In this document: piece after piece, positions 1 to 11,137 of the stretch
Layout: the number at the start of each line of letters is the position of its first letter
Position numbering within the stretch: the first letter of the stretch is position 1
Assembly (NCBI GenBank): GCA_963576565.1
Contig: OY755046.1
Coordinates: 57,949,471 to 58,013,470, forward strand
DNA: 64,000 nt
Direction of reading: 5' to 3'
DNA from: Aspidapion aeneum
Lineage: Eukaryota > Arthropoda > Insecta > Coleoptera > Brentidae
Notes under the pieces: model-generated
The model's input: only the letters and a program-made list of their open reading frames with translations
What the model was told of the DNA's origin: nothing
Databases searched by the model: none
Program-made: the position numbers and the translations under genes

Positions 1-1872
1 AACTTGACAATCATGTTGTAAGGGAAGATTGAACTTTTTTAAAATAAATCAATTAAAAATAACTAACTACTGTCTAGTTTTGGGAGGGCACTGCCCCGTT
101 GTCCTCCCTGTAGCAGCCACCACTGTATATACCTATAGGTACTTTGAAGAATCTTGCAGCAAGACCCCAAAACTACGACGGTTTAAATCCCGACGAGAAA
201 GAAAAAAAAAGAGAAAAACTGCTCGTAAACAACTCAATAGTCCCGTAAAACGGGCAAAGGCGGCGCTTTTTCACATATATAAATATTATTTTTAATATGT
301 GTTTTACGGCTTTATAAATATTTTATATTATTCAGGTGTTAAGGGTTTTGTATCGACGCTGCTTTACGATCCAGTCAGCTTTAGCAGATTGGCCGGAGAT
401 TTCTTGTTTTGGACACTTTCCTCTTATACAGCAGTTTCTGCCTAATCTCAAAATGACTACTTGCGTATTTTTAATGCTCTGCTCTGAAGTAGAAATCTTT
501 TGTTTATAATTAGGATTTAATTGGCTTTAATTTAAAACAAAATTTAAACAAATGTCTTACTATAAGTTTTATTTATTTATATATTTATTTATTTTTCCAA
601 GAAGTTTTGGCTAATTTTTTATTATACTCCATTTACATCTGCTTCTATTGGTTGAATTAATAAGCATATAGTTGATCGATTTGGTTATTTTTGACAAGTA
701 AAGTAGTTGCATCAGATTCTTCATTATTACCATTTTCATTTTCATTTTCATCTTCATCTTTATGAAGAATCCAATAATGTGATAAGAGCGTAATCACGAT
801 TTGCTTGTTAAAGTTCCACTTCTTACTCCAATAAATCATATTTGCTTTGCTATGTCAAGCTATCAATGACAAAAGAAAATATTACATAGTGAATTCTTTT
901 TGGACTATTTTGGATTGTAGTCGACTTACGTAACGCTCAATGAAAATTTGTTAAGGCGGATTTTCATTATTTGTATCTTCTTGTTCACTATTTTATCTGT
1001 AATTGTCTGATTACTTTAATGAATGGGGAATAGGTTGATCGATTTGGTTATTTTTGTTAAGTATATTAGTTGCCTCAGATTCTTTATTATTATCCTTGTC
1101 ACTATCATTTACATGTTTAATAATTTGATGTCTTCTTTCGGTGCAGTTCTAGGCAATTATTTTGTATTTTTCTCAATAAACTTTTTTGATTTGATTTATT
1201 TTTATTTGATTTGTATCTATTGTGACACTCTTTCTATTGGTGTGTTTTCGATAGATTTATAAAAACAAGCGACGCGACGTTTGAATTATTCATTATAATC
1301 ATAGAGTCATTTAGTTTTTTTAAGAATCGTTTGTGTTTCACAATTCTGGCATACTGCGCTTTTCAATAATATTTGGAAGTCGATATGGGAATATTGAAAA
1401 CTAATATGTTTTACAACCTAACACTCATAAAGTGTCTTAAAAAAGAAGTATCCGTATTGGGAATAGATCGAAATGCCGGACCTTCCAAAGCCCTCTTTTA
1501 AAAAATATATAAACGTCAAATTTTATTTTAAAAGATCTGCTCACACAATGGGCGCATGTCTCATATTCTCTATACCGTTTCGTTTTTACGACTTTTATTT
1601 TTAAATATACATTTATTTTTTTTTTTAAGTTTTAGTAGAATTCTTTGAAACGTCGTAAACACATATAGTTTATTGCAAATTCAGACGACTTTTCTTTTTT
1701 TTCAGTGGCGTACGACGAATTTGAGACAGGAGAAACAGTTATTTAACTTACCTTAAACTCTTTTTAGCGAAAAAAATTGAAAATCGTCCTCCCCTAAATT
1801 TATTCAGAAAAATAAATAAATTTGGTGGAGGACAACAGAATTTTTTTTATTTGAACCTCCTCTTTGTTTCAG
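1..1872 (+). other. 3' part of an upstream Lim1 intron
   Basis: No exon is recognisable here. The stretch ends in a polypyrimidine tract and an AG at 1871-1872, directly before the homeodomain codons of the next exon, so I infer it is the end of the intron that splits the homeodomain. It is AT-rich. It contains a decayed direct repeat whose two copies start at 671 and 1034 (period 363) and share the block gttgatcgatttggttattt. Small open frames such as 29-295 (very Lys/Arg-rich) have no recognisable domain and I treat them as chance. Confidence 0.7.
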
Positions 1873-2149
1873 GTCTGGTTTCAGAACAAAAGATCAAAAG
1901 AACGGCGACTTAAGCAACTTACCTCAATGGGCCGGGGACCATTCTTCGGCGGAAGCAGAAAAATGCGCGGGTTCCCCATGAACCTCTCGCCGGGAGGTCT
2001 GGAGGACGGTCCCCCGGGTTTCCCCTACTTTTCCGACGGCAAATTCGAGTTCGGCTATGGAGGACCGCCTTTTCATCCGCACGATGGACCGTTCTTCCCT
2101 GGACACCATCCTGGAGGTCCGGGACAGGGGTTGCCGTTTGGACAAGGAG
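1873..2149 (+). CDS. Lim1: LIM-homeobox protein Lim1 (Lhx1/5 type), penultimate exon
   Basis: This exon encodes 92 codons plus one base. It opens with VWFQNKRSKERRLKQL, the C-terminal half of homeodomain helix 3, including W48, F49, Q50 and N51, the DNA-contacting core. A Gly/Pro/Phe-rich tail follows (PFFGGSRKMRGFPMNLSPGG and on). Lim1/Lhx1/5 proteins are nuclear transcription factors with two LIM domains and one homeodomain, acting in head, neural and appendage patterning; the LIM domains must lie upstream of the window. The acceptor is AG at 1871-1872 after a T-rich tract, and the donor GTAAGA starts at 2150. Splitting the homeodomain just before VWFQN is, to my knowledge, a common LIM-homeobox exon boundary. 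The exon is clearly richer in GC than its surroundings. The last base pairs in phase 1 with the exon at 4229. Confidence 0.9.
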
Positions 2150-2452
2150 GTAAGACTTGTAGAATTGTACCATATAAACTTTACTCTGAAAGAAACAAAA
2201 ACTATTATAGTAAAAGAGTAGGCAATCAATGGACCAGTTTCTGATGGTAATAGTATACACAAGTTACTGTTCCTTGGTGTGCTTTGGTATGCTGCTATGT
2301 TTAAGTTTAAGGGTCAAATTATAGTTAACATTCCAGTGGTATCCATTCATAAAATTTTTGCCAATTTTGAAAACATCCTTTAGCTTGAGGGTTCCCACTG
2401 GAGTGTTACAGGCAATTTCAATCAAACCAAGTTATAAATTGCTAAAAATATT

Positions 2453-2609
2453 AGCTCACACATATACTATACTATAGTAGTGTGACCTATGGTGATCCTA
2501 ATTTTTTCAAGAAAAAAAAAGTTGCTCCAATTTCAAAAATTTTTATATATCTTTGCGTTTCAGATGATTTTGAAACTTTTTTGTTGCGCCGTCTGTCTGT
2601 CTGTCTGTA

Positions 2610-2644
<35 letters not shown>

Positions 2645-3228
2645 ATGTCTGTATTTTTGTATGTCTGTCTGTAACGACCAACGCGCATAACTCAAAAACC
2701 GCTTGACCGATTTTAATAAAATTTGGTACCTAGGCTGGGTCTTGGGTCGAGATGGTCTCATTTAAAAATGAACAAAATCCACCGAACACAAGCCAAATAA
2801 AAGGGTGGGGGTAGATTTCAAAAATTAGAGTTTATGTGAAAATATGGCGTGTGTGATATCAAACGAAAGGTAATTGAGTCTAAAGTTAAAAAAATACAGT
2901 TCAGTTTTTTTTAAGGGTGGGGGTAGATTTCAAAAATTAGAGTTTACGTGAAACTATGGCGTGTGTGACATCAAACGAAAGGTAATTGAGTCCGGAGTTT
3001 AACAAAATACATTTTAGTTTTTGTTTCTTTTAAGGGTGGGGGTAGATTTAAAAAATTTAAGTTTAAGTCAATACATGGCTTGTGTGGTATTAAACGAAAG
3101 GTAAATTAGTCTGGAGTTGAATAAAATATATTTCAGTTTTTAGTTATATTAGTTCGCACGTAGGTACACTATAACTATAGTAGCTAGTGTGAGCTTAGGG
3201 GCCCATATATTGGCAGAGTATTTTTTTT
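2453..3228 (+). mobile_element. F1 element, hairpin-bounded, copy 1 (in Lim1 intron)
   Basis: Near-copy of 13137-13844. In order: a left hairpin (agctcacac with tagtgtgacc), an A-rich block, a TCTG microsatellite, a conserved block containing cttgaccgattttaataaaa, three tandem units of about 115 bp that each begin aagggtgggggtag (from about 2800, 2914 and 3034), and a right hairpin ending tagtgtgagct at 3195. Homology to the other copy runs on to about 3228. No coding capacity is visible; open frames here are microsatellite artefacts. It is presumably a non-autonomous element of unknown class. Confidence 0.75.
2590..2672 (+). repeat. TCTG/TATG microsatellite inside the F1 element
   Basis: Runs of TGTC with TATG interruptions. 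The F1 copy near 13270-13300 has only a short version, so the tract length is variable within the family. Confidence 0.95.
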
Positions 3229-3307
3229 CTGTCATACATAGTTTTTTAGTTTTTATAAAATAATTGATTTAAAAACACCAATTAAAAAAAATTTAATAAA
3301 AAAAACA

Positions 3308-4111
3308 CTGCTAAATTTACTTACAAGTACTAGTCGCAGTTGAGTACAAAATTGATAGGAATACCTATAATGTACGACATGCTTCAACTTTTAGTTTTGA
3401 TGCCCAAAGCGCACTTACGAAATTATACAGTTTTGTATGTTTATGAATCAGGTTATTGAGTAATTTTATAACCAACTGCGACTAGTAGTTACAAGTAAAT
3501 TTTTTTTTATTTCCAAATTTTAGGTTTATTCAGCCTTATAAAAAGCACTATGCATGTACAATTCATTTAGCTTTACCCAAAAAGTACGTGTAGAATTTCT
3601 ACGGATGCGAACAGTGTTACCTTCCATTAAGTGAAGGTGGGGGAGGAGAGAGGGAGGAGGGAACTAGTAAAATAGTGTCGGAAAAAATCTTAAAGCGTGT
3701 GCTGAAAGAATTTTTCAAATCGCTCTAAATTTGTAAACGGTATAGCTACAATTACTACATATAAGGAGGGTGGGGAGAGAGAGGAAGGGGGAAACTAGTA
3801 AAATGATGTTGGAAAAAAAGTCTTAAAGCGTATGCAAAAAGAATTTTTGAAATCGCTCTATATTTGTGAAAGGTACAGCTACAAATATTACTACTAAAGA
3901 GGAAGGGGAGAAGAGAGGGAGGGGGAAACTAGTAAAATGATGTTGGAAAAATGTCTTCAAACGTGTGCAGCAAGAACCTTTAAAATCGCTTTATATTTGT
4001 GGAAGTTATAGCTATAATGATTACTAATAAGGATGGCCGAGTGGAGAGAGTGAGAGGCGGGGGGTTCGGTTCGGCTCAACTGCGGCTAGTAGTTATAAGT
4101 AAATTCAGCAG
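3308..4111. mobile_element. 804 bp TIR element in Lim1 intron
   Basis: Ends are inverted repeats of about 37 bp: the left begins ctgctaaatttacttacaag and reads into ctagtcgcagttgag; the right reads ctcaactgcggctagtag to aaattcagcag, with about four mismatches. A third TIR-like copy lies internally at about 3473-3503, so a 200 bp element may have been extended into the larger one. No transposase is visible. No target duplication could be read. Confidence 0.65.
3640..4062 (+). repeat. Three tandem units of about 131-134 bp with G-rich heads
   Basis: The block aactagtaaaat occurs at 3662, 3793 and 3927 (spacing 131 and 134). Each unit has a purine-only G-rich head (ggaggagagaggg type), then aactagtaaaat, then a block with aatcgctctatatttgt. 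A fourth head at about 4025-4064 is cut short by the TIR end of the host element. Confidence 0.85.
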
Positions 4112-4228
4112 TTGGGTTCATATTTTTATTTAAAAAAATTTTTATTGAAAATATGTTATCGAAAAAAATTCCGCGACCGGTATCATGTTCAGTAAAGGTT
4201 TTTTAACTCCTTTTTTCTCTTATTTCAG

Positions 4229-4461
4229 GAGGCCCCATGGACCACGGCGGTCCAATGCCCATGGGCGGCGATTTCGGCGGCATGCCCGGAGCAGATGGCC
4301 CTGGTCCATTCGGCATGAATCCCCAACCCGGCCCTGACCAGATCGTGCCGGGAGTTCCAGGGGGTCCTCCGGGTGGGGGTCGAGGGGGCAGCCCAGAATT
4401 CATGGGAAGTGGCAATTTCAATGACAACCCCCAGCAGCTAAACGAGGGTTTGGTTTGGTAG
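4229..4461 (+). CDS. Lim1: LIM-homeobox protein Lim1, terminal coding exon
   Basis: The last coding exon gives one shared Gly codon, 76 further residues and a TAG stop at 4459-4461. With the exon at 1873 the window holds 169 C-terminal residues. The sequence is Gly/Pro/Met-rich (GPMDHGGPMPMGGDFGG and on) and ends NPQQLNEGLVW. Vertebrate Lhx1/5 proteins end in a similar NEAAVW-type motif, which is the main support that this is the true C-terminus. The acceptor AG is at 4227-4228, and the phase matches the upstream donor exactly. GC content is much higher than the flanks. The minus-strand open frame over the same bases is a shadow of this codon bias. Confidence 0.9.
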
Positions 4462-4574
4462 CTGGCGAAAGCTCTCGCGAAGAGAGCTAGCAGAGAATAA
4501 GTGATAAGCTATGCGTTAGTAAATCTATATAGGCTACTGATGAGTAAAGGAATTGTTTATAACAACAAAATATT
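4462..4574 (+). other. Lim1: Start of the Lim1 3' UTR (inferred)
   Basis: Directly follows the stop codon. It holds a small hairpin (gctctcgcgaagagagc, about 4471-4488). An ATTAAA at 4572 could serve as a poly(A) signal, but no strong AATAAA with a downstream GT-rich element is evident. The true 3' end is unknown. Confidence 0.4.
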
Positions 4575-4690
4575 AAACAGCAAGTAAAATTAAAGAAAGA
4601 AAAATCAGAAAAAAGTTTTCTTCGGCCGGGACTCGAACCCGGAATGTCTTGCTCTGTACGCCAAACGATCTTCCATTAAGCCACCATACA
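4575..4690 (-). mobile_element. tRNA-derived SINE, copy 1
   Basis: Read on the minus strand from 4690, there is an A-box-like tggcttaatgg and a perfect T-arm/B-box, ccgggttcgagtcccgg, at the usual spacing, followed by a body with cttttttctgatttttcttt. The acceptor ends do not pair well and no normal 7-base anticodon loop forms, so I call a SINE head rather than a tRNA gene. The body is shared with 4918-5000. It lies antisense about 110 bp after the Lim1 stop. Confidence 0.65.
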
Positions 4691-4917
4691 CGCATTTTCG
4701 GAAAACTTCTATCTATGCATGTGTGTGGTGTCTCAATACAAGAACGAGAAACTCTCAGGGTATTAACTCGACCAACTGATTCCTATAATTCTTCTTTCCC
4801 AGTGTCAAAGATATGAAAACTCAAATTAGACTTAAAGTATCAACGTCTGAAAGCATGAGATTGCCAATATAATTTTCAAATACCAAATTGCAAATAATGC
4901 AAGGACCTAAAACTATA

Positions 4918-5000
4918 AACAATAAGTGAAATTAAAGAAAGAAAAATCAGAAAAAGTTGTCTTCTACCGGGACTCGAACCAGGAAACTCAGGCTCTACAT
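4918..5000 (-). mobile_element. tRNA-derived SINE, truncated copy 2
   Basis: Shares the B-box (ggttcgagtcccgg) and the body with the copy at 4575-4690, but the A-box half is missing. The body match is about 50 bp with few differences. Confidence 0.6.
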
Positions 5001-7656
5001 TTTCTTTGACCGTATCCTGGTTTGAACACGAATACAAACACCAGGTATTAATTTCTAGTTAGTATTCAATTCTTTGGTGAATTTCTTTTGGGATTTATTG
5101 ATACTTTACGATGAAATAATTAATTAAAGGATGATCAAATTTTAATATTTTATTTAGTAAAATTTGGGAGTGCACGTGCACATGTGCACTTATGGAGGAC
5201 TTAAAAAGTAACATTTTCATTCACTCTTTGTAGAAAATTGACATAGAGGTACACCTGAAAGGTCCAAAATATGCAGAATTGTTCAAGGAATACGATTATG
5301 GTATAATTTGTGAATGTTTATCATATAGTTTCATCAAAAAATGCAATTTTTCTAGCTAATAGATGGTATTTACTACTTTCTAGCGGAACGCTACAGAAAA
5401 AAAAATATTTTAGGTGAATGCAAGTCTCGATTTTTTTATTATATAAATAAAAAGTCGTAATTCTAGTAGCTTCTAAAATAAATAAAGAACACCCTATATA
5501 CTTATGGTTATCGCTCATTTTTAGTTATAAACAATCTCTTTGCTCAGTGGTTTGTTCGAATGTAAATTGATCAGATTTAAAAGAATTAAATTTTAAAAAT
5601 CTAATTTTATAAAAAACATGTTTTTTGATATTCGATTTTTAAGGTTTATTCTTTCGTTAAAATATTGTATAAAAAGAGTATTATCGGTCCATTTTTGTTA
5701 CAAAAAAAATCACTTTCTACAATAGAAAGTTCCCCGGTGTAGTTAAAAATAACTTAATGTTTTAATGTTACGTACGAATAAGTATGTATTTAAAATTTTA
5801 AAATTTATATTTGCTTCCATTTAGTAAGGTAGATTTGGTTTACCGTAATGAAAAACATCAATTTTGTCTGATTCTTTTTAATGACTTATGTGCAGAGTGT
5901 TCAAAAAGTAGGAGCAAAAATAAATTAAAATATTGTTTTTTTAAAACCTTTCAAACGGTATGCCACTAAGACTTTTGGGACACTTTGTAATAAATATACT
6001 AATTTAAAATTCAAAGTAACAAGATTTTAAAAAAAACTGATCTTGGTTTGCAGAAAAAAATTTGCGTCATTAAAAAGAAAGACGTTTTATTAGTTCCTTC
6101 TTTTTGTTAATTATTTACGATATTTTACATAGAAGAAATAGTTACAGTGTGGCTCACAAATCTCAGATCATCGACGTTTTAAGAAAACAGCACGTGTTTA
6201 AGAAAAGAGGTGAGGAAAAATAAGAACATTGCAGTTTTCTCTAAACATTAAAGATTTTGGCTAAGGGTGTATCCAGGGGTAGCGGGTCAAGGGCGTACCT
6301 CTAGGGGGGAAGTTTGGTGGAATGGTCGTATCCGGGGGGGAAGGGGGGTTAAGAAGGGCAGCTGCCCTCCTAAACCAGTCAATAGATAAGAATAGATTTT
6401 GAATTTGTCCCCTCCCCTTAAGTTAAGGCCATAGAATTCAGAAACCTGCCCCCTTCGGTTTTGTGCTGGATACGCCCATGCTTTTCGAACCAACTGTACC
6501 TATGTTTTTTGCGTCTAATATTTGCAACATGTACTTGAGAGAAACTTGTTACGTTTTGTTAGGAAACATGACTTTTTTGGTTCTATTTAATTTATTATTA
6601 ACTGACATACCTGTTATGTGTTGTGCAATTAAAAAAAAGTTAAGCTATTAATACATGTAAAAATTAATATTGATATTAAATGTACAGGGTGCAAAATAAA
6701 CTAACAAAAAAAAAACACTATTACATGCTTAGTTTGTTTAATCTATATACAGGGCGTCTGCGTAAAAACTTTTCACTGAATGATTATAACGGCCCATAGT
6801 TTTCATCACATTAAAAGTGTAAAAATTACTGGGGGTTATTAGGAAGAGTGCATAAGAGACAGTGGCGGATACAGGATTTTCTGGGGGGGCGGGCCGAAGA
6901 AAAATATTATTTTTTTCGGTTTTACCTCTGGCCCCCCTGAATCGGCCACTAACTAGGGAGTTCCTCTACGAAACATATAACCTACTTATAAACAACCGAA
7001 AAAATTCAGTGTTAAGTTTTCGCATGGATACTCTGTAGAAACTATATTTGGTAACAAATAGCTGTGTATATAAGAACAAAATTACACCGGTTAAACCAAG
7101 GGGGTCATGACAAGGGGCTTAAGGAAGTTCAGTGCTACATTTTACAACTTCTTTGTGGACCCCTGATTAAGGCTCCCTCAAATTGATTGATGGAACAAAA
7201 TTACAAAAAATAATTATCAACAGTGGCGGATTCAGGAAAGGAGGCAGTTTTGTACACCAACCCCCCTGTCTGACATAAAACTATTTTTTTTTTAGTTTCA
7301 GTGGAAAATGAACCGAACCGCAATTTCTTTAACTTAAAATTTACAAAAAAAAATATTTAATTTTTTAAAAAATTTCGCCAACGGTGCATTTTATCTGCCT
7401 TTAGTGCTAAATTTCAAAGATCAGACTCGCTTAAAAAAGAAAATAATAATTTGTTTTGCTGCCTCCTAGGCCCCTAAACTCCGAGCATCCTGGATACGCC
7501 ACTTTTTACCAAAAAATTGTTCAATTTGTACAAGATCTCAGAACACTGCAACTTCACCCAAATGTTGGAAATGGAAAATTGCTTTAAAATATACACTCCG
7601 TATATAAATCTATGTATATTTTGTAGAAAAAAAAAAACACAAAACTGTTGACTTCA
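5001..7656. other. AT-rich stretch without a gene; decayed repeat pieces
   Basis: No coding region supported. Contains fragments of the type 'ggcgga..caggat' followed by G- or C-runs (about 6270-6480, 6855-6950, 7220-7265, 7480-7502). Similar pieces recur at 14905-15060, 16680-16762, 24508-24650 and 46155-46210, so this is a dispersed family with poly-G/poly-C tracts. Short tacaggg motifs at about 6686 and 6750 resemble DNA transposon ends, but no pairs could be made. Confidence 0.5.
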
Positions 7657-9459
7657 ATAAAAATAAATAGATTCATGATGGATCTGATACCTTCCTAGCT
7701 AGTCTATTAGCACACTTCAAGTGAAGCCATGTTATATCAGCCTTAAAAACAGTTTTTTGTAAATATCTCTGATACTAAAGCTCTTACAAAGTTTTTGGTT
7801 ATAACACAAATTATTCAGAAAAAATTGTTCTACTATATTCCGAAAACCACATATTAATTCCATGCTCCGCTAAAAACTTAACATGTTTTTAATTATTTAA
7901 CTGTCATTAGCATTGATGGATTTTGACCCAAATCTAATCAGCTCGTTACAGGGTCGAACACTATTTTACCTAAAACTTTCATAAAAATCGGTTCAGCGAT
8001 TTAGGAGCTATCGTTTTATGGACACGCCGATATTGCTAAGATCCACCCACATAGCACAAAAATCACATCAACGTTAAATTCACGTGAACAAAAATAACAA
8101 AGTTTTTTTTTAACTTGAAAACAACCTCATACCAGGCCAAAACACTGCCTGATAGATTTTGTCAAAGTGAAAAATCCCGACAATAGGTGGCCCTGCTGCT
8201 AGTAAAATCTCAAAAATATTCAGTAGAAAAGCCATGCAAGTCGCGTTTTAAAATTTGTGTAGAAAAGGCGTGAATCTAATATGATTTTAACGTAAAAATC
8301 ACTTGAAACTAACGTAAAAACATTGTTGTTTTAATTTTATAATGGCGTTATTACAACGCAGTTTTTAGCAACGTTATTTTTTATAACGTTAATGAATGAC
8401 CTATTAAGTTTGTTTTCATATATGAAATAACGTTTTTTTCTAGCAGCTTTTAAAATCTACGTTTTTTTTTTCTCACGCCTTTTTTACGTGTTAAACACGT
8501 GATTGTGCTATGTGCGCAAATACACCCAAATAACACATTTTCGGTTACTTACCAAAACAATAGGAACTTATTGCAATCGTACCAGGCACTAATTGTGCCG
8601 GGCACTATATTGACAGTTTCACATTATAAGAACAGCTGTCTTCTTTCAAAACTAGGCCTTTGTGTATTATAAGAGCCGGAATTAATAGTGCCGCCACTAT
8701 TAATGGAAAATAAACGACTGAACTTATAAATTCGACTTTTAAATGTCAATTATCAAAGATTAACTGTCACTTTTCAATGCGAAGCTGTCAATTACTGCCT
8801 GACCTTATTGCAATAAGTCCCTAATAGCTTCTCTAGCCATTCCTGCGCGGGCTAGGAAGGTAAATATTGAAGATTGTCAGTACTGCTGCTTACGATCTAA
8901 CATAACTCAATGTTTACTTCCTAGCCCGCGTAGCAATGGCTAGAGAAGGTATTATTTTCGACGAAAAACATTTTTTCAGATAACGTCGATAATGTGTTAT
9001 TTGGGTGTATTTTAACCTATCCTAGCAATATCGTCGTGATGTCTGTCTGTGTGTGTTTGTGTGTATATATTATTTCTGTCCATAACACGATAGCTCCTAA
9101 ATCGCAAAACCGATTTTCATAAAATTTTCAGGTAAAATAGTGCTCGATACTCTTACGAGCTGATTAAAAATCCATTAATGCTAATGACAGTTTTTTAAAA
9201 ATAAAAAACTTTAAAAAATGCTTCGGTTTGCTAAACTTTTTAACGGAGCATCGTACCAATATACAATTTTCGGAATATAGACTACGCTTTGGTTAATAAT
9301 TTGTGTTATAACTAAAAACTTCGTAAGAGCTTTAGGTTCTGAAGTATTTACAAAAAACTGTTTTCAAGGCTGATATATTATCATAGCTTCACTTGAAGTG
9401 TGTTGATAGGCTACCTAGGAAGGTATCAGATCCGTCATGGATCTATTTATTTTTTATTG
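7657..9459. mobile_element. F2 element, large inverted pair (1.8 kb palindrome)
   Basis: The left arm (7657 to about 8060) and right arm (about 9060-9459) are inverted copies: the left reads ggatctgataccttcctagc, the right reads ctaggaaggtatcagatcc. Each arm carries an accgattttcataaaatttt block next to a TGTC-rich tract (clear on the right at about 9035-9065). A second, shorter palindrome at about 8830-8950 has arms containing ctagcccgcg. The centre is interrupted by the TA-flanked MITE at 8563-8821. Single arms of the family occur at 16005-16455, 22860-23265 and 38605-38960. Confidence 0.75.
8563..8821. mobile_element. F3 MITE (TA-flanked, Tc1/mariner-type ends), copy 1
   Basis: 259 bp with TIRs ggaacttattgcaat and attgcaataagtccc, flanked by TA at 8561-8562 and 8822-8823. 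Same family as 18876-19154, 22145-22421 and the truncated 61979-62176. No coding capacity. Nested in the F2 palindrome and therefore younger than it. Confidence 0.8.
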
Positions 9460-10551
9460 TGTATGTTATCCTCTTACGGGTGAAGATTTAGAGTTATGGG
9501 ATCTTTTATTTAGTTAAACGAAGCTATGTTATGCATTGGCGTCTTGAAAAAAAACAGGGATAAAAATTCTGTACAGTTCGTTTTTATTTTTAACAAATTA
9601 TTTGCTAAAATTAGATTTTAAATAACGCTGTAAAAAGTAACTTGTAGGTCACTCGCGATAATTTTATGTTTTAGTGTACATTGTTAAATAATTTTAGGTG
9701 TCCTATATCAATAAAAAAAATACATTATACTTTATTTGTTTTATTTCTTAAAATAATTTTTGATTTTGCTTACCACCTTGTCTCAGCCATTCCTACGCAT
9801 GTTTACTGCAGTGTTTTAAACAAAATCAAAATTTATACTAAAAAAAAGTTCTTATATCAACAAAAATTTTAAGACTTTAAATATTTATCACCAAAAGCCA
9901 GAAAGATATATTTGAGTGCCTTTTTTATAAGGAGCTAGCTGCGAATTTTTCAAGAACCTTACAGACAAGACAAAAAAATTACACAAAAACTCCTTTTAAG
10001 AAACGCCACTTGAATATATCTAACTAGCTTTTGTTGAGGGTCTAGAACAATTTGTCGTTAACCCAACTTGCCGCCGATCCAACCCGCCACCGCGATGGTT
10101 TAATTTGCAATTTTAATTATTCAGGGGTCCCAACTTAACTTATTTTTTCTTAAATTATACCTTCTCTGTCCTTCTCTTGGTTGTCTCTGGTCCTAACCGG
10201 TACAGATATCAACATTTTTCAAAAATAATAGATTTTCGCAAAAAATGCTTCTTTAAAAATTGATTTTTGAAAAAACTACTTATTAAAAAAAAATTTTGTT
10301 TTAAGAATAAATTGTTTTTGAAAAATAATTTTTTAAAAAGTAGTTTTTTCATTAAAAAAAAATTAAACTTTTTTTACAAAAAATTATTTTTTTTTCATAA
10401 TTTTTTCAACAAAATGTTAACTATACGAAATAAACAAAAATGTAAACTTTAATCACGGCGAGATGGGTCAGCGTATTGGGTGGGCGGCCAGTAGGGCCTG
10501 CGGTGAATTGTCCTATTCTCGTCTGTAACATGTTAGTTTTTGCCATAGTAC
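9460..10551. other. No gene seen; AT-rich and partly low complexity
   Basis: Contains a long A/T homopolymer-rich stretch at about 10255-10450 that produces a spurious Lys/Phe-rich frame. Nothing else recognised. Confidence 0.6.
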
Positions 10552-10555
10552 TTAA

Positions 10556-11080
10556 CCCTTTCAGGACGGCTAATTGCAGTACGTGTCGTGCCTAAGGTCA
10601 CTATATAACGAAGTTCCTTACTTAGTTATACAGTGACCTTAGTCGTGCCCCGTGGCCGGGGACAAAATGCGTTGCCGCATGACCGGATGACGCATATATG
10701 CGTCGCTATTTTTATATGCATGGCCACAATATGTATCATCCATTTTGGCTTTTTTTAAGCAAGAAGGCTGATCCTCATTTCTATTCATCATGGCTTTACT
10801 GCAGTTTTTTTCAAAAAAGATCAGAAAGAACGAATATCAAACGACAAATAATGTTTCACCACGTGTTTCCGAAAAAAGCAGTCTGTACTGCCGGCTAACG
10901 CAAATATGCGTCGATACTTCGCGCCCGCAAAAAAACATTAACGCACTGATGCGTCAGCCGGCCGTCAGCTGACTCTAGTTGGCATGAGAGGAGATATAAG
11001 GCCGTAACGCACATGTGCGTCAGCCGGCCGTGCGGCAAGTTTTGTTCTAACGCAAATGTCAGTTCCCCGTCCCGAAAGGG
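10556..11080. mobile_element. piggyBac-type MITE
   Basis: Flanked by TTAA at 10552-10555 and 11081-11084. Ends are inverted: ccctttcaggacgg on the left, ccgtcccgaaaggg on the right. A TTAA duplication with CCC...GGG ends is the hallmark of the piggyBac superfamily. The 525 bp interior has several imperfect palindromes of the type acgcatatatgcgt (about 10689, 10898, 10940, 11005) and a repeated gcgtcagccggccgt (about 10951 and 11018), which may be subterminal transposase-binding repeats. No transposase frame. Confidence 0.85.
10593..10641. mobile_element. 49 bp hairpin micro-element with 8 bp flanking repeats
   Basis: The insert is an imperfect palindrome with arms taaggtcactatataacgaa and cttagttatacagtgacctt. 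It is bordered by direct repeats gtcgtgcc at 10585-10592 and 10642-10649, as expected for an 8 bp target duplication (hAT-like length). It sits close to the left TIR of the piggyBac MITE, so it is younger than that element. Confidence 0.7.
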
Positions 11081-11137
11081 TTAATTAATTAAAATCGATC
11101 TAATAAGAATTTGCAAATTTGACATAAATATCAGGAA

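Larger units (their letters stand above)
2150..4228 (+). other. Lim1: Last Lim1 intron (phase 1), 2079 bp
   Basis: GT at 2150 and AG at 4227-4228, with a clean polypyrimidine tract before the acceptor. The frame joins G from the upstream exon to GA of the downstream exon, giving a Gly codon. About 1.58 kb of the intron is two mobile elements (2453-3228 and 3308-4111), so the original intron was probably nearer 0.5 kb. Confidence 0.85.

Noticed and set aside
29..295. 88-codon open frame with a Lys/Arg-rich tail
   Set aside because: No recognisable domain, lies within what should be a Lim1 intron, no splice or promoter context.
2482..2706. Cys/Leu/Ser/Val-rich open frames
   Set aside because: They are translations of the TCTG microsatellite, in several frames and both strands.
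4621..4690. tRNA gene on the minus strand
   Set aside because: A and B boxes are good, but the acceptor stem mispairs and the anticodon arm does not form a 7-base loop. Body shared with a second copy points to a SINE.
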